From positions 1,259,794-1,323,793 of the forward strand of contig OX393562.1 in assembly GCA_947652115.1 (NCBI GenBank): a stretch of DNA of 64,000 bases, given 5' to 3'. The position numbers were made by a program, and so were the translations under genes. The notes beneath the pieces are model-generated. The model ran no database searches. It worked only from the letters and a program-made list of their open reading frames with translations, and was not told the origin of the DNA. The stretch is from Blastomussa wellsi (lineage: Eukaryota > Cnidaria > Anthozoa > Scleractinia > Plerogyridae). Each line of letters starts with the position of its first letter. Positions within the stretch are counted from its first letter, which is position 1. Shown here piece by piece: positions 22,214 through 32,405 of this stretch.

Positions 22214-22329
22214 GAATCCTACATCTACAAAGCTCTGGCTTGCTACAACTGGGACGAGGAAAGAAATAGACTTTGAACTCATTGTCAACATAATATTCCC
22301 CAGCAGTCTACACCTGTTTGCTTTTGGGG

Positions 22330-22335
22330 AATAAA
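22330..22335 (+). terminator. AATAAA polyadenylation signal of DHX15
   Basis: Canonical hexamer 117 nt after the DHX15 stop codon, same strand, in otherwise non-coding AT-rich sequence. Its use is inferred from position. Confidence 0.7.
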
Positions 22336-22837
22336 GACAGTGAATTACTCAAACATCATATACTGCAGAAAACATTTTATTTGTTAGTAATGTTTTCCCT
22401 CAACTAGAATTTGATTGCTTCTTTGGATATCACTTCACAAGGTCTTAGAGATTATTCACACATGTTCATGTAGCACCCTAACAGGTGTATTAGCTTGAAG
22501 CAGGCCACCATTTAGCTCTGCATGTAGTTGTTTTATTGTACTAGTAACGTGTATCTGTAAATAGTGTCAACTGCATATCACAGGTTCTTTATAAATAGGT
22601 CACTGTTGTTTCTCATGTTTGTCCCTTTTCCTGTTCCCTCCCTCTCTCTTTGTGTTAACTGCAGTGCAACCCTGATGGGAAGAAAAGGTTAGATTGCCAT
22701 ATAAACCCATATTCAATATTGTACACCAAGTCGTTTATTTCATGTTTATCCCTTGCACATGAATGAAGGGCGAAAAGTGCGTCACAAGTGGCCATATTGG
22801 ATCACTGAAACAACACGATGTTTGCATAGATGGTCAT

Positions 22838-22932
22838 AAATATAGCCTGTTCCAAGCGTTCATTTAGTGGGGAACGGCAGCTATTTTCCTTCACACCGTA
22901 TCCCACTAACCAAATGCTTGGAACAGGCTATA
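22838..22932. repeat. Short hairpin MITE
   Basis: Ends TATAGCCTGTTCCAAGCGTT and AATGCTTGGAACAGGCTATA are reverse complements with one or two mismatches. Total length about 95 bp. Confidence 0.75.
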
Positions 22933-24319
22933 CAGCCTGTTCAGCTGGCAGTATTTTGGTAGCATTTGTGATCGAAACAAGCCACGAAAATGAAAACCGG
23001 AAAGGTATCCCTCAGATCCCTCTCTGTTTCACCACCCATTTTCCGGTTTCCATTTTTGCGGCTTTTGCGGCTTTCACTGCTTGTTTCAATCACGTGCTCT
23101 ACCAAAATAAACCACCAGCTGTGCAGGCTAGCACAAATATGGCCACCGTTTCTTTGTTTTGGAACACCAATATGGCTGATGGGAAGAAAGACTTGGGAAA
23201 GTGAACGAAAAAAGGAAGTAAGGGGGCGGAAATCTTGCTTACAAAAGTACTTTCAATTGTCTCTGTGTAACGTGCAAGATTTAAGTTGATGTGAGTTATT
23301 TACTCGTAATATTAGGGTTGCATTACAGATCCATAAATTGAGTATCAAACAACTTGTTGATTAATGTTTCACTTTGTTGTCAGAGGATGTGAAATAAAAT
23401 TTGCTGAAGTCAGACGTTTCACGTTACGCTGCTATTGACCAGTTGCAAAGACCAATTCAGAGATACTGAAATTCTAACATGGTGCCAAGGCTTGGGTAAA
23501 TAAAACGAAAGGAAATTTGTTTATTCATCCCATAGTTATGTTCACCCCTAAGCCTCTTGTTTTATTCCTCCAAGCCTTGGCAACATGTTAGAATTTTAAT
23601 ATATCGGAATTGGTCTATTATTTAATGAACACTTTTGACCGAACTTTTTTTCTTTTGCTTTCTCGCGTCCTGCTTCACCACCCTGTTTATAAATCCAATT
23701 TGAACAGAAAATGTGCAAAAATAATTGATTCCAGACTATAGGGGCTTGGCCCCGCTTCAGTGAAATCCACTGTTCCATTTACTTATGTAGTTCTTTGTGC
23801 GCCAAACGCGGTAAGAACGTTTTTTTAAGACCCACGCCGGACCAGTACGCATTGCTCGCGTCAACTACGGTCGCCATCTTTTATGAGTCGAAAAGTACCT
23901 ATCAGACAATGGCGCCTCGATCCTGTGTTCATCATAACAAACTTGCGCAGTGCATATTGGTCCGTCGTGGGTCTTTTTAATCATGGCTTTCGACAACCCC
24001 CTCCCCCCCCCCCCCCCCCAATGATAGTTCACAGCTCTCTAGAACCTCTAATTTCATTGGATCTTAATAGCACGCCGCTCTGTTGCTTGTTTATCACTTT
24101 TTCAGCCAATACTGTGGGACCTTGTAAAGAGCTGCAAACCGCCCCCTTTCTATTATGCCCTATCAATCTCGTCCCCAGAGCCCGCTTTTCTTAGCACCAA
24201 GAACGCGGACTGCCAAGTCCCGATTCCGACTGTCCCCCTCCCCCGCTAGTTCGAATCCTGCTCGCACGAAAATGAAATCGGAGAAAGGAATTGGCGGAGT
24301 GCAGTCTCCCCTATTCTCG

Positions 24320-24600
24320 TCCCCAGAGCCACTTGTCCCTCTTAGCCGGCTGGGCCTGTGCACGAGGAACAAGTGGTTCTTGGGACACATGATTTGATTG
24401 GCTGAAATCTAACAAAAGGAGTCCAATCACATCTACCGTTTTAAACCTGCTTACGGCAAAGGGATTTTAAAACGGCTGATGTGATTGGACTCCCTTTGTT
24501 TAATTTTAGCGAATCAAATCATGTGTCCACAGAGCCACTTGTTCCTTGTGCACAGGCCCAGCCGGCTAAGAGGGACAAGTGGCTCTCGGGCTAAACTGCT
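24320..24600. repeat. Foldback MITE, copy 1
   Basis: Long inverted arms: CCACTTGTCCCTCTTAGCCG...CACATGATTTGATTGG pairs with AATCAAATCATGTG...CGGCTAAGAGGGACAAGTGG. A second copy with the same arms and a shorter centre is at 49935-50125. Bases 24160-24320 carry a related end (CTCGTCCCCAGAGCC), suggesting nested insertions. Confidence 0.8.
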
Positions 24601-24694
24601 ACGCTCGCTCAGTCATCTATATTGCCATCGTATTTTTATAGTAACGATTTCGTTTCTTATTATAAAATCTAGTAACGTTTAGTTTTGCCCCTTC

Positions 24695-24700
24695 TTTATT
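24695..24700 (-). terminator. Candidate AATAAA polyadenylation signal of UROS
   Basis: TTTATT on the plus strand reads AATAAA on the UROS strand, about 100 nt beyond its stop codon. Confidence 0.55.
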
Positions 24701-24801
24701 GTGCTTTTCTTTATCATTTAGCACTGGCCCTGCCCAAAAGTTGTTCATCCAACATATTAACATGTTTTGCAGATTCTTGCGCTGTAGCAAGCCATGTCCT
24801 G

Positions 24802-27800
24802 CTACCTCAACTGATCGACATCCTCTGCACTGTTCATGATACATTGTACTAAAGCTTGAGAATTTGGTTGTTCAGCAACAGCTTTCACATTCCAACCTTT
24901 GTTCCTCATCGTCTCTGCTGTAGTTTTACCGATTGCGACAAGCTGTAACAATGAAACATGTAAGACCATATAAAAGGATTTCATAAAAAAAACTGCATAG
25001 CAAGGGCTGGCTATCAGCTCAAATCTCGTTCAAAGAGCCTGCGTTCCCCTAGACTGACGCGGAGACGAGCTTGGCACAACACAGCCTTTGCAATCTCTGA
25101 AATGCGAGTCACACGCTACCTTCAGTGTAGCGCACGAGCAATTTCCAGCTGCAAACTGAGGGGCAATGCCGCAAGAAAATGTCAACTCAATCCCAAATTA
25201 CGCGTTTTCAGCATGTGTAAAAACGGATAGCCGAAATTGCTTGGGTTTAGATCAAAAAAACTTACCGGTATATTTTAAACTCCAATGCCATACTGGCGTT
25301 TTATAGCGAAAGGACTCTCTGGCTAGGGAGGTTTAATGAAGTGCAACTTTTAAGGAAAGAGTACAACTTACACAGCATTACCTTGACATTACACCATTGA
25401 GGAATACCGGAAAGAATCTCTTGTGTAAAATTAACTCCAGAAGGACTGAAGAATACGGCATACGATGGAACACCCTATGATTAAAAATGACACAATTTTT
25501 CAGTGTAACCATCGAAATGCGTCAGACACGAATAATGCTGTACTTCAATTTCATCTTCAGAACTTGAACACTAAACAGCGGATTGCGAAGCATTTTGTTG
25601 ATTCGTCAAGTTACATTAACTAAAGTGAACTATCCTTCTTGCCAAAAATCCAGAATCCAGCTTGGTCATTCTCGCGTTGTATTCTGACTCGAGTGCATCT
25701 CGCTTATAAAATACGAACCATGGCACAATATGCCCACTATATTCCTATCAGCTTCTATGTATTTCACTGAGCTGGCAACAGGGGCGGATCTAGGGGGAGG
25801 GTTCAGGGGTGCGCGCCCCTCCCTGAGATGACCTGCGGCTCTCTAACGGAACGAGTATTCTGCTTACGTCATCCGTCAGCTAAGTCATTCCTTAGTGGTG
25901 CACCCCCTCCTGAGGAAAATCCTGGATCTGCCCGTGGGTAAGCTGAAAATTTACCACATTTCACTATTCAGTATGATACTTTCGACATTGCTACACAAAT
26001 CCTTCTCCGCAGCTCTGTTGGTTAAACACCCAACCGGTATCTGGGTTCGAATCCTGTCGGGGATTTTTCTTTCAGTTTTCCCACGCTCGTGAGAAACACA
26101 GGCCCTCAAGCTGCGCAAGTCCCCTCTGCGTAGCGCACAGGCCCCCAAGCTGCGCAAGCCCCCGCGGCGTAAATGACCTCGCCTATAACCTCAGTATAGA
26201 AGGTTTGATTGCAATTACTGCGCGCACAGAATGCGAACAACTGAATATACTTGAAAACAAATTACCTTCTCTTTGATAAAATCTTCCAAAGACTGTTTGA
26301 TCTTTGAATCAGCACATGTATTATACACCTGCACCCCGTCAAGGGCTATCTCTGTAAAATCAAAATGCTAAATAAGCAGCTGACCCAGGATCTTAAATGG
26401 CCCATTCAAACTACCTCAACAGTCAAGTGAAACATGCTTAGTTAAATCACGTTGGTAGGGTCCTGGTTTTGATCAGGCCAGAGGCCAGACATTTCGTCCA
26501 GTTATTTACCTTGTCGTGTCTGGTGCTTCGATGCCATACAAATGCAGTTTATCTTTTTTTAATTAATAAGCATCAAGCGTGTGAAGTGAGTACCCCCACG
26601 GGGGGGGGGGGGGGGGGTTAGGGTTAGGGGGGTGTAGGCGCAGTATACATGATGTACGACGTATTTTTTTGGGTTGAAAATTTACACGCTCGGTATTTTT
26701 TGGGGGTCAAGAGATCTGTCACGTATTTTTTAGGTCTTAAAATAATACGCATACTTTTTTGGTAACAACTCCGACCAAAATCAGAATTGAATTGAATTGT
26801 ATTTTTTTGGGGTAGGAAATTTTGATGCCAGGTATTTTTTGGGTCTAAACTTTCAGGCTCGTGTATTTTTTTGGGGTTTGATATCTGAAGCTCTGTCGAG
26901 CTTCCCCCCCCCCCCCCCACCGTCATGTATAAAGCGAGTACCCCCTGGGCCCATCCTCCCAAGTGTCCACGACTCAGTTGTATATTTTACTTCTTCAGGT
27001 GAATTATTTCGCCCTATTATTGGCCATTATTAACATTATTTCCTTTTCACCTCCCTCTTTTTCTGGACATTGTTAGTCAACCTTCAGTTTTGCCACGCCC
27101 ATTCCGGCTATTCTGCTCCTGGGAGCAGAATAGCCGGAATGGAAATCCAGGTATTCCGGAATGAGAATAGCTCCCAAACAAACGCTTACTTGCATTATAA
27201 ACAATTATTGGATGACGTTTTTGTGATATCCAGAATAATCACGGTAATCAAGGTAAGTGTTATCAGCTGAAGCCAAAGGCTGAGGCTGATAACACTACCC
27301 GAGACCTTGATTATTCCTGATATAACAAAACCGAATCTAATAATTGTTTTATTAGACATTGTTTTCAGGCTTCCCATGGAGTAAAACGATCCATGCTTTT
27401 TTCGCGCTTCCACATAAAAAGATCCAACACTTGCGCTACTAAAAATTCTTTTTTGTCGTGTGGGTCATGAATGCTTTTCTCTTTAAGGTATTCGTAGAAC
27501 AGTTCCTTCGCCACTTTTGTCGATCTTTTAGTATTTTCCGAATCTTTATCTTCAAGTAATTTCTCAATTTCTTGCTGGGTCAATGGAGCAAATCGACAAT
27601 CCATGTTCTTACTTAGAACTCTGTCGGTGAACATAACACATTGCCCTTGGAAATCATTCATTGCACGCGCAATGCTAGCAGATTAGTGAATAATCTGTAG
27701 GTCGCGCTGTTTCCCAGAATTAACCGTAGGCTCTTAGCCAATGAGAAGACAGATGGTGACTACAATGTATCATAATTCCAATTATTCTTATTCCGGATTG

Positions 27801-30319
27801 ATCCCAAACGAACGCGCCCTAAGTGAGACGAGAGTATACTTCAGGTTTTGATATCACTAATACTCATTAATATTTACTGCAGCAAAAAGAGACAAGATTA
27901 GGGTGACTGTTCTGCTAAATTGAGTTCATTCCTATTCTTTGTACACACATATTCTTGAAATTTAGAAAAGCTTCCAACAGCCTTTGAAATAAAATCTGGA
28001 AAATTGGCAATATGTTTATTACTAATAGAACTGAGTACTTCTCTTTTACCTGCTTTGGCCATCTCAACTGGTATTGTCTCTCTTCTTAAGTTACCACATG
28101 GAAATAATAATGGGTTGCTGCCTGGCTTGACAGCTGAATGGAGCGTAAATACAAGAGAAATGTACTCAAACCAATTTAAACTCTAAAAAACTAATCCATA
28201 ATGATCAAAGAAGAAGGATTAAAACAACACTCAATCAATTATTTTGTCAAGGTTAAAGTTGGTTAGTGTGCTAGACTCTGGATTAAGTGGTCTGGGCTCA
28301 TGCCTGGTCAATTCAAGGATCATTACGCTGTATTCTTGGGAAAAACACTTTACTTTCACAGTGCCTCTCTCCAAACAGGTGTAGGGGCAACAGGGCTGGT
28401 GCAGTGGTGAGAGTGATCGCCTTCCACCAATATGGTCCGTGTTCAATTTCCGGACCCGGCGTCATAAGTGGGTTAAGTTTGTTGTTGGTTCTTGTCCTTG
28501 CTCCGAGGGTTTTTCTCCGGGTTCTGAGGTTTTCCTCCTTCTACAAAAACCAACATTTCTAAATTCCAATTCGATCCAGAAAGAGTGGATGAAGAGCCAC
28601 TCTGTGGAAATGCCTCTACAAAATTCCCATTCTCATCATCATTAAATATATACCAACAAATTAAATGTTCCAGATAGCCCCCAAACCAACCCCACCCCAC
28701 CATCCAGAGAGGGTAGATACTTTCAGTTACTTCATGCTACAAAAATTGAAGAAAAGAAAGTTGGCCTGATGAACAGGTTAAGGCTCAAATGCAAATGTAC
28801 CAAAATAAAAAAGTGTATTGCAAACCTTACATTGAAGAATGATTGGTACTAGAGCATCTGCATTGCCTGCGTCATGTCCACAACTATCCAGTCCAAGCCT
28901 CTCGCTGGCTGCAAGGAATATGATAAGTCTAACTAAAATTGTCATGGATTATTTAACAAGAAAAATAATGCTTACCTAATAGACATAACTTATGCACAAT
29001 TACATCTAAACAGGTTGTCTAACAACTGGTTTCTGCAGCTTTATCTAAAGATCACTTAAATCTAACTTACTACAAATTCGTTTGGATTTACTCTACTAAA
29101 ACCCAGGTAGAATAGATCAGGACAAGAAACTGGGACCAACGTCATGTGAGTTCGAGGCTATTGGCCCATCATGCCACTAGCCTCAAAGCACCATGCCTCC
29201 CACAATAATTTATTTTCAGGAACAACACACGAATTCAATGAATGATTCTTAACAATAATATCACAACTAGCCGAGGTAACCTACCAGCTTTGGCTGTAGC
29301 TTTTCCAACAACAAATATTGGCTTCTCTTTCCACCCTCTAACAGTTGCACTTCTCCAAACTGAGGACACGAATGAGAATAATAAACACATCACCAACAAT
29401 TCTGAGTATGAAACCAAGGGGGTTTTGAAGGCAGACATTTCAAACATATAATGCTTACCTTCATGTGACATAAAGTTAGTTACACAGCGTTCTATAGCTT
29501 CCACTGCACGCTGGCTTGTAAGTACCATACCTAGACGACACAAATTAGTTATAGTTAGCGTACATTTTCCAACAAAAGACAAGATTTTCCTCACAGTATT
29601 TTCAACCAATTTTGAAACACTACTAGTAACAAATTTACATTATATTCAAATGGCATTACAAAATTAAAAGAGAATAAAGTGCAGTGAGAAAATACATTAT
29701 ATTGAAGGAAGAATTCTTTTGCAAGACTCGTGAAAATTATGTGGGTGGTTGTGGTCCCCCCCCTCCCCAACTTCCTCCCAACACAGCTACAACTATGCCA
29801 CTATACTATACTCTGAAACAATTCAGTAGTCCAGAAGCAAAGATACAGTTACCCACCCCCACACCCCTCTACACACTGCACCAGACCTCCAGCAAAAACT
29901 GGCCTCAACTTTTCAGGGAAATTCCTATAATGTACATAGAATGTGAAGTACCTCCATATTTATTTGGTTCTTCAAGTTTTTGGGTCAGCTCCTGTTGGTT
30001 ATCAAACTTGATTGAAAGGACTGGAATTGAGAATGGTTCAAAACCATGAGCCAGTAATTCCTGACAAAATGAAAGAAAGAAAATATTACAGGCCACACCA
30101 TTTTAATTTCCAAAATTTCGATGACAGAAAATGGCAGAGGCTGTCTAGGGTGCTTTTGAAAGCAAGAACGGTATAACAAGATATAAATCATCTTTTCTCA
30201 CTACTGAGCTTAACATATAAACTGTGTATAGAGCGAAAGTAGATCCTCACCTTGTGGTATTCGTCTTCTGATGGTAGGGCTGTGGGAGATCGAAATAACA
30301 GAACGACCGTGGCCATCAT
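24802..30319 (-). CDS. UROS: UROS, uroporphyrinogen-III synthase (9 exons)
   Basis: Cytosolic enzyme of haem synthesis that cyclises hydroxymethylbilane to uroporphyrinogen III while inverting ring D. Exons in transcript order: 30251-30319, 29952-30060, 29459-29530, 29285-29359, 28831-28908, 28050-28133, 26266-26351, 25382-25474, 24802-24942. All phases agree: 807 nt, 268 residues (human 265). Recognisable segments are NKYGGMVLTSQRAVEAIERC (human [20 protein letters not shown]), FVVGKATAKA, LLFPCGNLRRETIP, FFSPSG and LVAIGKTTAETMRNKG, in the order expected of the two-domain fold. It opens with two Met codons; I took the first (30319). The long intron 6 (26352-28049) contains a 98-codon recombinase-like open frame and other repeats. 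It converges with DHX15. Confidence 0.96.
25777..25935. repeat. Short inverted-repeat element
   Basis: GGGGCGGATCTAGGGGGAGG at the left and CCTGGATCTGCCCGTGGG at the right are imperfect inverted ends around CCCCTCCCTGAG and CACCCCCTCCTGAGG. It lies in a UROS intron and resembles other G-rich foldback pieces in this window. Confidence 0.6.
25990..26095 (+). mobile_element. tRNA-derived SINE, family C, copy 1
   Basis: tRNA-like head with A-box remnant CAGCTCTGTTGGTTAAA and B box GGTTCGAATCC, followed by a tail ending TTTCCCACGCTCGTGA. The same head-tail pairing recurs at 51950-52060, so this is a dispersed element rather than a tRNA gene. Confidence 0.65.
26587..26950. repeat. Element rich in TATTTTTTGGG motifs and G/C homopolymers
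   Basis: GAGTACCCCCACGGGG near the left and GCGAGTACCCCCTGGGC near the right bracket at least six GTATTTTTT(GGG) motifs. A long G run (26600-26617) and C run (about 26905-26920) are included. It is a dispersed-repeat type with no coding evidence, in UROS intron 6. Confidence 0.6.
27365..27661 (-). pseudogene. Fragment like the N-terminal domain of KIAA1958/Crypton-type recombinase proteins
   Basis: An open frame of about 98 codons. Its ATG (27659-27661) is followed by FAPLTQQEIEKLLEDKDSEN, then KRSTKVAKELFYEYLKEK and a hydrophobic VLDLFMW. This resembles the N-terminal helical domain of KIAA1958/ZMYM/QRICH1-like proteins, which derive from Crypton tyrosine recombinases and are numerous in cnidarians (recalled, not searched). 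No catalytic domain follows. It is antisense to nothing and lies in the same orientation as UROS, inside UROS intron 6 between hairpins. It is probably a truncated mobile-element gene, or possibly an exon of a small nested gene. Confidence 0.55.
28262..28770 (+). mobile_element. Nested SINEs: family B inserted in family A
   Basis: A family A body starts at 28262 (CTGGTCAATTCAAGGATC, then TTCTTGGG and CAGTGCCTCTCTCC) and breaks at about 28385. A different element follows, with head GGCTGGTGCAGTGGTGAGAG, B-box-like GTGTTCAATTTCCGG and a pyrimidine-rich body ending near 28640. Family A sequence resumes at about 28697 (CCATCCAGAGAGGGTAGA, then CTTCATGCTAC). The interruption orders the two insertions: A first, B later. 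Confidence 0.7.
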
Positions 30320-30989
30320 CAAGCTTGTTTCGCCTCACCATTTAACCTTAAGATGATTTCCTGTTAAAATCTCTTGATCACGAAGCGTTACCTTTTCCCT
30401 TATCTGCCACTGGACAAAAGAGTTTCGATCACAGCGGTCGCCATATTGGAACTTTCTTGAGTCCAAGGGGAACTGGAACCCACTGTCACGCCAAATCTTT
30501 TTGTCAGCACAGCAGTCACGCACGTTTGGTCAGCTGTAACGCGACAAGAGAAGGCGGGAGAAAATAATTTGGCGAGGCTAGTATATTTTGAGTGTGAAAT
30601 CGAAAAAAGGAGCTTTCTTTAATAGACGAATAACAGAATGATCAAAAGCTTTCGATGATGCATTGAAAGATAGTAAAATGATAAAATGCCCGACCGACCC
30701 GTGAAAAACAAAAATTCCAGATTCACTAGTCAAAGAAGCAAGTACTTTAATTTAAAAGTACACGATCTTGTTTTATTAAAAACAATTGGTATGATGTGAT
30801 GTACTCGTTTTCAATTAACATCGGTTGTCATTTTTTAAAGGTTGTTTAGTCGTGTTAATATACATCTTTTACCATCTGATTATACCCTTCAAGTGTGCAT
30901 TCTTTCTTTTTTTTTTGCCTGACCGACCGACCCACCATCGCAAGAGACGGGGCGATGGGCAACGAAACATTTTATTGGGATGGCCTTAA

Positions 30990-31148
30990 TGGTATATTGT
31001 TATAAACGTAAACATTAATCATAAAAGAGAGAAAAAATAAAACCAAACAGGAAAGAAAGAAAAAAAGTTCAGAAGAGTCGCACGGTCCGGGAATTAAACC
31101 TGGAACTCCCGCTCGGGAATCAAGCTACAAAACCACTGCACCACGCCG
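30990..31148 (-). mobile_element. tRNA-derived SINE, reverse strand
   Basis: On the minus strand: A box GGTGCAGTGGTTTTGTAG, B box GGTTTAATTCCCGG, then a T-rich pyrimidine tail. The head resembles that of the family B SINE at 28393. Confidence 0.6.
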
Positions 31149-31273
31149 CCACCATATCCGCTATTGCGCAGTTTTCCGTGCTTTAACGGACGTGAATTTA
31201 ACGTAACTTGCTTTACGTGCGTAAAATAAAAAAGAAGAAACGTATGAACGTCTCGCGTTTGCGGAAAAAGTTA

Positions 31274-31422
31274 AGGTGGATTTCCACTGTCGCGTATTTT
31301 TTTTACGTGCGTGTACGAGACAATGTATAACGACTTGCGTAAACGTGTACGCAAGTTTTCCATACATCGTCTCTAATTTTATTTACGCACGTAAAAAATT
31401 ACGCGACAGTGGAAATCCACCT
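31274..31422. mobile_element. Harbinger-like MITE, copy 1, TTA target duplication
   Basis: A 149-bp palindromic element. Terminal inverted repeats start AGGTGGATTTCCACTGTCGC, with reverse complement GCGACAGTGGAAATCCACCT at the right, flanked on both sides by TTA (31271-31273, 31423-31425). The interior is also palindromic (TTTACGTGCG / CGCACGTAAA). Copy 2 is at 52646-52809. The 3-bp TWA duplication is typical of PIF/Harbinger. Confidence 0.85.
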
Positions 31423-31624
31423 TTAAAAGGCATAGTTATGAGAGGGTTATGAATTGAACCTCTGATTTACGTAACACGGCAGGCTCGCGTGAGTTCGTAT
31501 TGTGTTGCGCCAGAAGTCAACGTTTTGCACCATAAGCTAGAAAGAACTCAAAACGCTCTGCACTTTAACAAGACAGCCAAAACGCGCAAAGCCTGGTGTC
31601 TGGCCAAGGGGCTCATGCATCAGG

Positions 31625-31850
31625 CCGGAGTCTAATATCCCTGTTTTGATAGCATTAAGCGGCTAGGAGTATTTCTACCCCCCCCCCCCTAGATCCCCCA
31701 GCATTAAATTCCCCGGTGCCCGTTTAAAGACCTGTGCGGAGAGAGGCTACACGAGTGTCCTGCCCAAGGTCTCCAGAACACAACGCAGTGCTCCGTCCAC
31801 GAGTCAGTCCGGGGTCCAGCCCACCTCCCATAAAACATGGAAGGAAAACG
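31625..31850 (-). mobile_element. SINE family A, reverse-strand copy
   Basis: Reverse complement of the SINE-A body: GGCTAGGAGTATTTCTAC, a C run, GCATTAAATTCCCC, GTCCTGCCCAAG and GTCCGGGGTCCAGCCC. Confidence 0.7.
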
Positions 31851-32089
31851 TACGACTAAAGTTCATTGCCCCCGGGCGCGTTATTTCACTCAGTCGTTTC
31901 CCCACAGTATATATATGTAATAAAGAGACCACAAAACGAGAAAGACATATAATAGCATATCTATTTTTACTCGAGGAAGGCGTGCTAACAAATCGTACAA
32001 TATACGTAAAAAGTCTGAGACCAAAATAACTTTGAGGAAGTTACACAAGGCAGAAACTGCAACTAACAAGCAAAGAAGTAAGCTATGAA

Positions 32090-32405
32090 GAAAGTCAGTC
32101 AGTTAGTCAGCCAACCAACCAGCCAGTCGGTATGTAAGTCAGTCACTAGCCGATTCAGTCAGTCAATTCAACTCATCCACGCTTTGTAAATAACCAACTT
32201 GGCTGCCTCTTAACGACATACTGTTTCATTTACAATTTTTATTTACGGATTTGCAGCGCACAGCACAGCAGAGCTAAATACATTGACACCAGTAAATAAA
32301 GCGATTTATTTATTTTTTAGTTTATTTGATTTCAGTCAGTTGTTCAGTCAGTCATGCAGTCAGTTGTTCAGTCAGTCAGTCAGCCCATCAGTCAGTCAGT
32401 CAGTA
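32090..32405. repeat. AGTC/CAGT tetranucleotide microsatellite, two blocks
   Basis: Imperfect GTCA/AGTC arrays at about 32091-32165 and 32330-32405, separated by unique AT-rich sequence. Confidence 0.85.

Larger units (their letters stand above)
22336..24620. other. Repeat-rich intergenic region between DHX15 and UROS 3' ends
   Basis: The two genes converge here. The interval holds a hairpin (22838-22932), an inverted repeat around GGCTTGG/CCAAGCC (about 23480-23620), the second copy of the 5905 repeat (23870-23975), a poly-C tract (about 24002-24019) and the foldback element at 24320-24600. I find no credible coding exon. Open frames of about 124 residues around 22830-23200 lie in the repeats and show no family resemblance. 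Confidence 0.7.

Noticed and set aside
22830..23204. 124-codon open frame on the plus strand
   Set aside because: It overlaps a hairpin repeat and repeat-like DNA, with no conserved motif and no splice support.
26624..26962. 112-codon open frame with Pro/Gly runs
   Set aside because: It is made of homopolymer and TATTTTTTGGG repeats.
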